A stretch of 64,000 nucleotides of DNA from Ciona savignyi (taxonomy: Eukaryota > Chordata > Ascidiacea > Phlebobranchia > Cionidae): positions 246,975 through 310,974 of the forward strand of contig CH003198.1 of the NCBI GenBank assembly GCA_000149265.1. The letters are read 5' to 3'. The number at the start of each line of letters is the position of its first letter. The first letter of the stretch is position 1. The translations under genes were made by a program, and so were the position numbers. A model generated the notes under the pieces. It made no database searches and was not told where the DNA came from. It worked only from the letters and a program-made list of their open reading frames with translations. This document shows positions 1 to 11,850 of the stretch, in pieces.

Positions 1-47
1 CGTAACTTCTGATAAATATACCTTTGTATTTCATGCCCTACTGCCAT

Positions 48-3000
48 TTAAATCTCCAAGAAACTGTTTAATGGGTAAAACCTTGGGTGGGAAGTATATT
101 TTGTGTAATTAACCCCATATTTGTATACAGGGGCAATATACCACCCCTGTCACCCCAGTAATCGGTGCCTATTGCATGACCAACCTTGTTCCTTCTTCTC
201 TTCTCCCATCAAAGACCTTTGTTTCAAAATAATTCTTCGAATCTGAAACACAATTATGACATCACATGTCTAAAACACAATTATGACATCACATGTCTAA
301 AACACAATTATGACATCACAATTCTAAAACACAATTATGACATCACACTTATTTAAACTCATTGTTACCATGACAAACCTGAGAAAGGCTTTGTTTCATC
401 ATAATCCCTCTTTATATGGGTTTGTTCTGGTGTGTTATTCTGGAATATTCATTGTTATACAACTTGCATCATAATAAAACAAATCATTTTGCAAAACCAC
501 TGTGACTAATAATCTTCATTATTACTGAACACTTATATTTCGTTCGTATGAAGCTTAACGAGGTGGATAGGTTATTCATGTTTATCCCCGTGAATGGGAA
601 AACCAAGGGAGTTAACACACGGGCGATCGTCAGATCACCTCGCGCCCACCGTCGGGTTACCGGAGCTATTGCAGTGTGTTGTGTATGATAGACACGTTCC
701 TTCAATTTGGTAGAACCCATTAATCTGCTGGGGTAAAGCAATGTCTGTAAAGTGTCTTGCCCAAAGACACAACCGACTAGCTAGCAACCAGTTTCGAATC
801 TACAACCTTTCGGCTAAAAGATTACACACTAACCCACCAAGCTATCAGATCCATCAATTTCGACTCTTAAACCGCTGACTTATATAAATAAATGTTTCAT
901 CATAAAAAATTTACATAAACACACATGTACATACCTGTTTGTGAAGTGGCGTGGAGGATAAACCCCTTCTGCAATAACAATTGTTATTATGACATCATAG
1001 ATCTAAAACAACCATACCTGTATTCATCATAATGACCACTATTGTTCCGGGGATGGTTGCCATGGTAACTCGAAGTTCGAGGAAATTTCTCTGGTGGTTC
1101 TTCCATTGGTCTGTCACATAGAAATAGTATAAATCGGCAATTCCAGTTTAAAAATATTTGTTTATTAAAAAAAAGTTATTATTAATTAAACATTGTTTTA
1201 GAAATAGTGGGAATATTAAAAAACATTTATATTGTGGGGTTGTTTAGTAAAAAACTAAATTGATTATGCTGATTATTAAAAAAATTATTTGGGATTATTT
1301 ATTGCAAAAGGGTGGGGATTGTTTATTTAAAAAGGTTTAACAACGAAGCAATTGTTTAACAAATTTTATTTAAAAGTATTCGGGAATTTTTTTTTTTAAA
1401 TATTAGAACAATTCCTTCATTTTTAAACCATTGTTAAACAACATACTTTTCCTCAGCAGGGTGCATGATGTCATATTGGCCAGCCGACCCAACCCCCCAG
1501 CCCGTTTGGTGGTTTCGCTCAGTTTGGTTCTTGTTCCCTCCTCGTCCCAATTGTTGGTTGCTTCGGTGGCCTTTCTGCATCGCTTCTCTGCGATTATGAT
1601 GTCATAATGAGGGGTTTAAGAGTTTTTAGTGAAATGGCGGAAAAAGGTTAAGGATTAGTTGAACCTTGAGCGCATAAGGTTGTAACATTAGTTTATTAAG
1701 TGATTAACTTTATACGGCAGTTAAAATATACAGTAGTTTATAACATTGTTGGAAAAGGTTAAACAGTGGTTAAAAGTGGTTTAGTGTAAAGATCATAAGG
1801 TAGTGGTTAAACATATATACTGGTTTACTAACAGAAAAGAATACTTTACGGCATTTAACAGAAAGATTACCTTACTGCATTTAAGAGTATTTAGTGACGG
1901 AACTGGTAATATGTGGTTTATTGGGCTGAACTCAAATAGTATCTTGCATTTAGTGGTTATTGCCTAAATCCAGTAGATTAATGGGTTCTACGAAATTAAA
2001 GGAATTCCTTAATAATATATAATTTGCTTTGGAACTGGACCGTGGACGCAAGTATTAGACAAAAACCATAGATAAATATATAGAAAGATACTTACACATC
2101 ATACACTTCAAACTACAATAGCTTTGATAACTAGACTGTGAACGTGAAGTATTAGATGAAAACCGTGGATGAAAATATATAGAGATACTTACACGTTATA
2201 TTGCTCCACCAATTTCCTAGCTGAGTCCTCCTGCAACTCCAGGTAGGTGATGCTATCGAACAAATGTTCCCTGGGATCAGGGAGGGAGAAATTGGCTTTC
2301 ATGTCAAGCACAGCGGCTTCTGGGACCTCCTTCCCTTCTTCCAGCGTTCGTTGCTTGGATCTCCGTATCATGTCTTCGTCGCGTGGGACTAGCACCATCG
2401 CGTTTATCTGGGGAGGGGGGGGTTGAGGGTTATAGGTTCATTAGGTTATGTGAAAAGATTTAATTTTTATTGAACAGTTGTTTGTGTGGCTTTTTTTATC
2501 GGTTTCCTAATTTAAAAAAAAGTTTTGTCGATGTTTTCACAATGACAATGAAAAACTAGACTGGGTTTATCTGGGTGGAGGTTATAGGTTCATGAGAAAA
2601 TGTGAACTTTTTAATTCGGTTTCATTAGATAATAAAGACCTTTTAATTTAGTGCATAGTAACAATGCACTTTTAGGCAAAAACTCGAACTGGTAGCTAAC
2701 ATTAATAAGGATATTTGAACTTTTAATTAGTGACATCATTAGATAATAAAGACCTTTTAATTTAGGCCCAATAGCTTGGTGGGTGGTTGCTTTTAAGGCA
2801 AAATGTTGGGATTAACACTGATTCCTAGTTGGTTACGTCGTTAGGTAAGATAATTAGTGAAAGTTACCTAAATGCACGGTTTAATGGGGTTCTACCAAAT
2901 AGAAGAAACGTCTCAATCATACACAACACACTGCATAGCTCGGGTAACCCGACGATGGGCGCGAGATAATCTGACGATTGCCCGTATGTTAACCCTCTTT

Positions 3001-6000
3001 GTTTTCCCATTTAAAGGATAAAACATGAATATCCCATCCAACACAAAATGTCCATTGCACAACGTACAGTGTATCCCTTCTCCCTGTATTGCTTCACTTT
3101 CCTCCTTCGAGCAGTAGCGTACACATTAGTTTGATCGAGAATCAGATTTCGTGGAAGATTTGAAGCTTTTTTGAGCAAACAATTGAAACAATCACTCGCT
3201 TGCTTGATTAACACGTCCCAACGACCTGGAGAATCATTCTCGCTTTAATGATTTTCACTAATACATGAAGAACAGTTATTTTGTCAGATTGCTATGTTGA
3301 GAAAAGTTGTCATAATAGTAAATAATTAAAAATTAAACAAACAATATCAAAAATATACATTATCAAAAATTGTATTCAGATTTTAATACTAGTTAATAGA
3401 AACAAAACTTATAAATTAATCACCTCCAAAATTGTTTTTCCGCGGTAACCCCATCACTCTCATTTTATCAATAATCGAATCCGTGCCAAGAATGACATAT
3501 TTCTTGCTCGGGTGAATTTTTTGGAAGTTTAACGCCCAGGTACTTTTGCCGACCCCAGGTAACCCCACCATCATTATGACCTCACAATCGGATTGTGACA
3601 TGGGGCTACGTACAGCGGGGATACGGAAATCGGACGGAACGTGTCCAAGAAGTTTGTAGCCGGGTTGGAGAGAGAAGTAAGGGTGAGGTTTCTGTCCGAA
3701 GTTCGTTTCGAGTTTGCAATTCTTTGTCAAGAGATGGGGAAACAATGCCTGGTGTTTGATTAACGTTATATTTTTTGCTCCTTCTAAATATTAAAGAGTG
3801 ACATAATTATTTTTAATTGGGAAGAAGGCAGGATAAATGACAAAATTACTGAAGTTAAAACATGTCAGTAAATACATTTAGGGTAACAGAAAAAAAAGAA
3901 TGTGGCCGTTAAACCTTACAATAAATAAATTAAAAACAAAATGCGAGCAATAGAACCACAATATCATATGTTAAAAAAATGCACCTAATTCTTACAAATT
4001 TTAACATTTTAAGCTAAAATGAATTTACTTTTTAACGTAACATATACGCAGCTTGTTTTTTTATTAATTATTCACTTTTCTATCCATGGAAAATATAATT
4101 TTTTATCTGTACTATAAATACACTTTCAGTATTAATATTTGACAAAAAATTATAATTTGTCTTATAAAATAAAACATCAAAATGTATCTATCACTCTTTG
4201 ATTTTACTTAATAAATAAACTTTTATATAAAAGTAATATGAAAATCCTTGGGTGTAGCATTACATAATGCACCTAGGATAGGATAGGATAATTATGTTTA
4301 TCCACTTGAATCAGAAAACCATGGGGTTATCACACGGGCAATCGTCAGATCACTTTGCGCCCACCGTCGGGTGTACCGGAGCTATTATCAGTGTGTTGTA
4401 TATGATAGATACGTCCCTTCCATTTGGAGAACCCATTAATTCGCTGGGTTCAGGCAATCTAGCGACCAGTTTCGCAAATGCAACCTTTTGATTGAAGGCC
4501 AACACACTTAACCGTTAGACCAACCGGCCGGACAAGACCAACCGGCCGGATCTATAGACATAATGCACCAATGGATTATCACACTGTTTAGTCTTGTGTG
4601 CAAACCACCAAGATACTAACCTCATCTGTCATCCATCGCACTTTAAAAGCGACTCCACAGTATCGTCCGTTCACACTGTATGATATCTCCACCCATCCGT
4701 TCTCCATGGATAAGTAGCACCCAACCACATCCCCTACGATATATATGCATTGTTCTTGTAAGCTTTATTTCTATGTCGTTAACCAGAAACTATAACCAAA
4801 AAGGATTTAACCTGCATGGGATTAAACTTTCACATAATTTTTTTTTTGAGTTTAGGGGCTAAGAAGCTTAAGTACATTTGAATCTGTGTTTTCAATCATA
4901 TGAGGGTTTAATTACCGCACACTTTTCATCAAGGTTTAGTGAAATTTTTTATAAACATTAGTTTTTTTTCATTTTTTTATGAGGGTTTAGCGGCCATGTC
5001 TATTAATACCGAAACTTGATAATTGATTGGTTTTAAGACATGTATTAAGGACTGTCATTTTGCCTTTTTCAAAATTTAATCAAAAGTCCTGCTTCAGGTT
5101 TTCATCGTGAAAACAAAAAATAATATAAACTAAACCTAATTCCTAGGAAATTCCATCAAATACACCCATAAACAAAAACCAGCTAAAACAGCATCATACA
5201 TGCCCCCACCTTTTTCATATCTCCTGCCATAATTAGTAAACTTTCTATGCAGAGATTTCTTCCCAGTTCCTCCAAAACCGAACGAATTTTTATCTTCGCC
5301 GAGTTGCAACGTTGCGTTGTCCGTCGACCAACCGAATCTTGCCACATGTGTGTCCGCGAATTCTTTGTTTGTGACCTCACAATAGTCAGATATTTTCACT
5401 TCATAGCATACTTTTCCAGATCTGACGAAAATTTGGTTAAAATTCTCTGTTTTTTATTTTTTTTAAAGATCAGTTGTTTTTAAGTTTTTATATTTTCAAA
5501 ATTTTACATTAGCAGTACTTTTTAGTTATTGTCCTTTAATTACCGATCGTATATTAACATTAGCAGGGCTGTACATCAGTAATTTAAGAATAGTTTTTTA
5601 TGTCTTTTGTTATGAGTCTAATATGTTTTAATGATACAAGAACAAGTAATCATATCACTTGTTTTGGTGCAAGAAAAAACTGCAATTCTAAAATTTCTTT
5701 TTTAATTGTTGGGAGGTTTAAGGAACTTTCATTCCACATACAATATAAGAAAACAAGATTTCTTTTGTATGTGTTGGTTAAGATATATGGGGTATGATCA
5801 CATTGGATTGATGCAACTCCTTATTGTTAAGAACGATTCGAGTCGTTGAAGACTAACACTGGCCTAATAGGAAGAAAGTGGAGCAAAATAAGTTTTATTT
5901 ATATGAATTTGATATGTGAAAATTAGAATAATTTTATGCATTCTCAGATAATAGTTTTTAGTTAAGTTACCAGAGCTATTGTGGTATGCTGAATATGTTG

Positions 6001-9000
6001 TGAGATTAGTTTTCGTATTATTACTGAAATTAATTATTTGGCCACAAATTTGTTTCAGTTCTACACAAAAACGTTGTTTGGGTTATCTATCTGGTTAAAA
6101 CTTTCAGATATGTTAAATGACATTTTCTCAAATAATTTTTTTGGGGGAAATCCAACAAATGTAGTGTTTACCCCATTATAAACTTTCATTTATCCCTATT
6201 TTATACCATATCCTTACAGTCCAAACAGGTTTAAACCAAGCAAACATTATATCACTCCTGCGATAAATATTTTAAGAGCAAAAGTCTTTAAGCTTTTTAA
6301 ATTCTCAGAAACACTGAAGAACAAAACTCCATTATAATTGCTTCCTACTACTTTAAATGATATATATTGAATATTAACCCACAGGATTAAACTCCAACTT
6401 CCAGAATATGGATAAAATTGATCAATTACCAGAGCAAGTGGCCATTTTTATAAATATGGTTTCACAAACAGTGTTTCTTGTGGTTGGTATTTTATCTTGT
6501 TTTAGGGAATTTTAATATAATTTTGTTAAAGCCTTTGTATTGTTAAAGATATATTACAGGTTGGTAAAATTTCTCAAATGTCATCGAGTTAAATTATTGC
6601 ATGGATCATAGAAGCTTTCTTTTGTCGTTTTGACTTGGCAATAATATTATTGTATAACTTCTTTTGTATAAATTAAAAATTAAATTATTACATAAAATAA
6701 AATGGAAAATTAAAGAATTCTTCTGTTATTTTTTACTTGGCAATAATCCTATTGTAAAAGAAACTTATTATCACACATGCAATTCATAGATTGCCTACCG
6801 ATATTGTAACATTATGATTGAAATGATTCTACTGTTTAAGTCTATCCGATCTATAGCCCCTACTGTTTATTGCTTATGTTTAAAAATCATGGTATATATT
6901 TTTTCTTCATAAACCCTACGAAAGGCTCTATTATATTATAACTACATCTAGGTAACATACTATGCTTTCAAGAAGCACTGAATGTTAGTTTAACATTGTT
7001 GGTCCCTAAGGCGAGTACAACCATACCCTGTAGCCAATTCAGCATTTATTTAACTTTAAAGCCGGTTAGGATTAGAGTCTATTCACTTGCACCGTTGCGC
7101 TATTGGAGCCAAACTATAAACAAACTAAAGGCTAACTGTTACGTTAAGTTGTTTAAATTATGTTTTATAAAAAAAAGCAGCTTTACTGGCTTTAGACGAT
7201 GCTTGCAAAGTGCCTTGTTGGCCAGCGGCTGGTTTTGATCCACCAACCTTTAAGCTACCTTCTCATGCTCCTACTGAATAAGCTATCTAGACAAAGTATT
7301 TAAAGTGAGTCTCTAATATATTGTTGAATTGTTATTCATCTTCGTAGAAATGTGTTATATGAATAGAGTGTATATATTCGTATGCCCAATAGATTGTACT
7401 AGAAACACAAACTACCTAATCATTTAATATTTAATGCATAGTAATAATCCACTGTGGGCTCCTAGGAAAAAAATATTAGTTGCAGCAAATATTCGTAAAT
7501 GTTAAGATGGCTTTGCCAGCAGAGTTATTAAAGACCAAGTGTATAAAAATTAAATTTGTTCATTTATTAAATAATAAAATAAATTTTTATTCAACAGTTG
7601 TTTATCTGGCTTGTTTATCGAAAGTTTGGTCGATGTTTATTATTGCAATGAAAAACTACACATTACATAAGTGTTTGGCCCGTGATCTTAAGTTTGTTAT
7701 TTCTGCAAGCATATATTATCGGATATCTAATTTAGTAATTTGATTAATTCTTTTTTTCAACTGTGTTGAAATTTTAGGTAATTTCGTGTGTCGAAAATAT
7801 TCCAAACAATATGCATTGCTATCAATTTTCTAATTTGTAATGCAAATATTTACCTTAAAACTATTTGATCAAGCATTATCATAGTCCGCATCAAATGCAG
7901 AATTAAATCTAGAATTCTAGTCCGCAAATCTATAATAAGTTTTTCACTTAACTACATGGTATTGTGGTGGTAGGCAATTGGGTTAGGTTAAAAAGGGCTT
8001 CTATGAATTATGATATTTTACAAAACGGCCTCTGGCCTTTATTTGCGGTATAATTATAATGATGTAATTTTATTCAGCACAACTTGAATCTTCCTTTTTA
8101 TAGTACTGTACACTTGTTGTGTGGCGTATGGAGTTTACGTATCACCCTCTGTGCCTTTTTCTTTAATTCTATTTATTTGTGACGTTGTTCTCTCTTTAGT
8201 TTCCCGTTTTGTTGGCGCTTCTTGATTGGTTTATTTGGTTGATTACGTGTTTTCCTCGTTTTCCTATGTTGTCAATTTGTATGGTGGCAGTTAGAATACA
8301 CGGTCGAGTAAAGAGGTTATTGAACCCTACCGAGTCGATTCGTTACAGTAGCATAGTAACCAGACAATTTTTTCAACTTATGTCTAGGAAACACATAACT
8401 CCACAACACTATATGTCAGTTCTGCAATCAGTACCTTTCCAGAGTTTTATTTTGTTCAATTTTTTTAAATTTCAGCGTTAAATGCATATTGGATAAAACT
8501 CCAATCCCATATAAAATAGACCCATATTCCCTAATATCTTTTTAGATTTCGATTTTTTAAATCTGTAACACTACTTTTAAAACGGTTAAATTCCTATAGA
8601 AACATTTAGACGGAGACATTTAGTCTCTGCCACACATAAACACTTACTAATTAAAATTATTAAAATTGTTTGTTATTGGTACCTTGCACTGATGTACTTC
8701 CATATTCTTGCGCTTTATAAAACTTTTTGGGAATTTACAAAAATTAAGTGATTAACCTCAAAAAAAAGTGGTTTTTCCTATTAAGTAAATAAAACTAGTA
8801 AAGGATTTATTTTTGAACCTTTTAAAAGGTGCTGGACATAATAAGTTATAGAATAAGTTTTAAACATTTATGTTATACCTACTCTAGTTTGTCCATTGTT
8901 AATTGCTTTGTCCATTGTTATATTTTCCCTCATTATTTCCTATTAATCGCCAGTGTTATGTTTTGTAAAAGTGCAATGTTTTTTTGTTCTAAAATGAACA

Positions 9001-11151
9001 AGAGATACTGGTATTCTCATTGAATATTTTTAGGGGTTTTATTTAAGCAGAGTTAATTTGCTCGTAAATCCTGTCTGACCCAAAGCATTTGAAAACCTTA
9101 AAAGGGAATAAAAAAATAACATAAAAATAACTCCAGTTTTGGTGAGTTAGATTACTGTATAAGTACATGCACAAAACAACCGTTTTGAATCTCAGTCTGT
9201 ATGTGTTGGCTAATAGATTTCATTTGTTTACTGGTCCCTTACAAGAGTATTACACAGTTATTTGTTGTAAACAGTAAGAACACCAACAAAAATAATTTTA
9301 CCAGAAACTTGTTGCTATGGAGTCAGCTGTGTCCTTGGGCAAGGCACTTTACGGACATTGCCTGAACCCAGTGGATTTATGGGTTCTACCAAATTGAAGG
9401 ACTGTGTGAATCATATACAACACACTGTAATAGCTCTGGTATCTCTACAGTAGACATGAGGTATTGTTAGGAAGCCTGTGTGTTAACCCCCTGGTTTTCC
9501 CATTCACAGGGATAAACATGATTAGCCTATCATATCATTTTATAAAACAGAACACTTAGCTTTTAGTAATCCCCTTGAATAATTGTCTGAGTGATTTGGT
9601 GGGTTAGTGTTTTGCCCTTTAGCTGAAAGGTTGTAGAATCAGAACTGGTCGCTAGCTAGACAAATTAAAGCAACATGTCTATCATATACAACACACTGCA
9701 ATAATTCCGGTAACCCGACGATGGGCGCGAGGTGATCTGACGATTGCCCGTGTGTTGTCCCCTTGGTTTTTCCATTCACGGGGATAAACATGAATATCCT
9801 AGACTTTCCTATACTAATTCGTTACTGTTTCAATTTTCGCTGTCTTATGTATATCGACACATCATTATATGCTTCGCCTTCCTTCTCCGCGGGAGTTGTC
9901 AACCTGTTTTCACTTTAACCTGTGTTTTTTGTACTTTTTCTTTTATTGTTCTATTTTTCGTAAATTTGATTTTTGAGTAGGTGAGTCATGAGCATGAATC
10001 ACAAATCTTAAGGGGTGCGCGACTGAAACAGTTTAAGAACCACTGATCTAGAAAGACTCCTATAATTCTGTGGGCTACAGTATACAGGCCTGTTCTTTTT
10101 GTAATTGGAAAGCAGGTTATGTAAGAATATGTGCTGATGACCAATTATAGTTTACTTTTACTCCTTTTCAATTTACAAGTTATTCTTTACATTGAAGCAA
10201 ATAGTAGAGCGAAGGGTTGAAGCGCTATAGCGATTCCGATAGGTTACAGAAGCTATTTACAGTGTGTTGTATATGATGGCGAAATATTTCTTTAGTTGTA
10301 ATAAACCAACTAATTCAATGTGTTTATGCAATGTTCACATGTTCGTTGCCCTAGACACAACTAAAAGTTTTTGATCAGTTTAGATCCTGCTTCCGTTTCA
10401 TTGAAAGGTGATGTACGAACCAACCCACCAAGCTATTCGGGTTTAATTACATGGGGTACGAGTGCAAAAATGAACATACTGTATTAGTTTCTGCAATTAA
10501 ACTAGCATATACATAATTCTGAGTAATGAAGGTGTAACCGCAGAATACATTCTGGTTTTATTTCCGTGAACAGGAATATGCAAGGGAGGCCTCACATGGC
10601 TAATCCGATCCCCTCATGCCCGCCATCATGTTAGTGAAGCTATTGTAAATTTTTAAATATGATTAAGATGTTACTTTAAATTTAGTAGAAACAATTATTC
10701 CGCTTGGGTTCAAGGGATGTCCATTAAGTGGCACGCCCAAGGACACAACTAACTAGTTAGCATTTGGTCTTGATTTATCACAATTCCAGCACTTTTACCA
10801 ATTAAACTACCCGATTAACCAGGGCTCTTTGTTGTCCCATACGTAAAGGTAGTGGTATTCTATCACCCTATAATACCCATACCCCTTCATCAAGCATATT
10901 ATCTTGAATCTATGTTTTTTTTGTTCGCGAAACACAGTACAATGTTTACCGAGCTAAAACCGCCTTAAAATCTCGAACCAATTAAACAAACATCACCTTA
11001 TCCCATAATTAGCTTTCACCCCAGCCCACATGTACGAGAAGCCTTCGAAACTCAGCGGCGTGCATGAGTAATCATCGACTTCTAGGTTCAAATCACTGAT
11101 GTATTCATCCAAGACCACTTTCCCAGCATTCATTGAAAAGTAATTCTGCAT
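48..11151 (-). CDS. HNRNPU-like: hnRNP U-like protein (SPRY + P-loop kinase-like domain), complete gene
   Basis: Nuclear RNA-binding scaffold protein of the hnRNP U/UL family, assigned by remembered similarity to human HNRNPU. Exons in transcript order: 11151-10997, 5421-5180, 4733-4621, 3748-3424, 3225-3068, 2407-2193, 1110-1018, 968-935, 146-48 (477 residues; all phases fit). SPRY spans about residues 10-190 (for example FSYMWAG, GKVCYEVKI, HVARFGWS, CKLETNFGQK). A Walker A motif GLPGVGKST lies at about 232-240, followed by ILGTDSIIDKM, NLILDQTNVYATA and VPRDED, the polynucleotide-kinase-like region of the family. The tail is short and rich in Tyr, Arg and Gly (about 402-477) instead of the long vertebrate RGG tail. 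No SAP domain was found: the ATG at 11151 directly precedes SPRY, with an AG acceptor-like site just upstream. The start and the last three exons are less certain than the core. Confidence 0.88.
245..350. repeat. Minisatellite, about 4 copies of a 27-bp unit
   Basis: Four near-identical units starting at about 245, 272, 299 and 326, each containing ACACAATTATGACATCACA. It lies in the last intron of the hnRNP U-like gene. Confidence 0.9.
566..850 (-). repeat. SINE family A, near full length
   Basis: Family reference copy. Read on the minus strand it starts with a tRNA-like head (A-box-like ...TAGTGTGTAATC region, B-box-like GATTCGAAACTGG), then a body with CCTTGGGCAAGGC-type and CACAACACACTGCAATAGC blocks. 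It ends in GGGGATAAACATGAATA. Comparable to the tRNA-derived SINEs known from Ciona. Confidence 0.85.
1434..1587 (-). CDS. Alternative last exon of the hnRNP U-like gene
   Basis: Acceptor ...tcgcag at 1590-1588, then an open frame of 50 codons to TAA at 1434-1436. It joins in frame to the phase-2 donor of the exon ending at 2193 and reads VEAMQKGHRSNQQLGRGGNK and onward, ending EEKYVV. The Gly/Arg/Asn/Gln-rich content fits an hnRNP U C-terminus. Used this way it gives a 453-residue isoform in place of the tail coded at 1110-48. A weak internal donor could instead make it an internal exon. Confidence 0.6.
2034..2195. repeat. Local ~65-bp duplication containing a splice donor
   Basis: Positions 2034-2098 and 2129-2194 are diverged copies, both ending in gatacttacac. 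The right copy holds the real 5' splice site of the exon ending at 2193. Confidence 0.8.
2885..3035 (+). repeat. SINE family A, 3' body only
   Basis: Body and tail blocks without the tRNA-like head, directly beside the exon ending at 3068. Confidence 0.8.
4272..4555 (-). repeat. SINE family A
   Basis: Tail at left, head at right, with the motif accggccgg duplicated at the head end. It ends about 65 bp from the exon at 4621. Confidence 0.8.
9318..9535 (+). repeat. SINE family A, headless
   Basis: Begins at the ccttgggcaaggcac block and runs to the gataaacatg tail, in intron 1 of the hnRNP U-like gene. Confidence 0.8.
9592..9810 (+). repeat. SINE family A with internal deletion
   Basis: tRNA-like head joined almost directly to the cacaacacactgcaata block; the middle of the body is missing. 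Confidence 0.8.
10215..10442 (-). repeat. SINE family A, decayed
   Basis: Recognisable blocks ctatttacagtgtgttgtat and ccaacccaccaagctattcgg; otherwise strongly diverged. Confidence 0.6.
10553..10815 (-). repeat. SINE family A, decayed
   Basis: Blocks ccgtgaacaggaatatg, agctattgtaa and ggacacaactaactagttag remain in order. Confidence 0.6.
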
Positions 11152-11549
11152 CTTATTTTACTCTGCTTTGGAAATAAGGTGTTAAAAGTCCCGAATGTGG
11201 GCTGAAATTGGACTTGTGGCTGTCATGTTGTATGATATGCTCATAAGATGATGTGCCACAAGTTATAATTGAACTTTAAGTTAGAACAGTGTGTACCAGA
11301 CCAGTACATTTCATAATATTATAAATGTACACAAACTGACAACTGATACTTAATAATTGTGTAATAGTAAAAGAATTTCCAAATTACACTAAAAGTACTT
11401 TCTATTGGATTATGTAACCAAAATTATTCACTTATTAACAGTTGTTCATAACGTTACATGATTTTGAATATTTTTTACTGATATTTTAGGCATTTCTCAT
11501 TTAATGTATTTTCCAAAATATTTAAAATTTAATTTTTGATTATCATTTC

Positions 11550-11850
11550 CGACCGGTTATTCGGTTTAGTGCGACGCCTTTCAGCCAAGTTGCAGGTCGG
11601 AAACTGGTCCCAAGCTAGTCGACTCCGTCTTTGGGCAAGCCACTTAACAGACATTGCCTGAACCTAGTAGATTAATGGGTTCTCCAAAATGTCTTACCCT
11701 ACCCAGTCAACCCCAAAACGCCACAGTATTATATACAACACACTGCAATAGCTCCAGTAACTGATGGTGGGCGCGAGGTGATCTGACGATTGTGTGTGTG
11801 ATTTTCCACTTGCGTTTTGCCTTTCAGGCAGATAAACATGAAAATCCTAC
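11550..11850 (+). repeat. SINE family A, near full length
   Basis: Head (ggtttagtgcgacgcc), body and tail all present, just upstream of the hnRNP U-like gene start. Confidence 0.8.

Larger units (their letters stand above)
5430..10990. other. Intron 1 of the hnRNP U-like gene, no further gene seen
   Basis: AT-rich DNA with the SINE copies listed. Several short open frames (for example 7480-7743, 8209-8481, 9744-9980) have no recognisable domain and look like chance frames in AT-rich sequence. A hAT-like end, gtttaagaaccactg, lies near 10030 without a partner. Confidence 0.6.

Noticed and set aside
9960-10045. Possible hAT element (end gtttaagaaccactg)
   Set aside because: Only one end is visible; no partner end or target duplication found.
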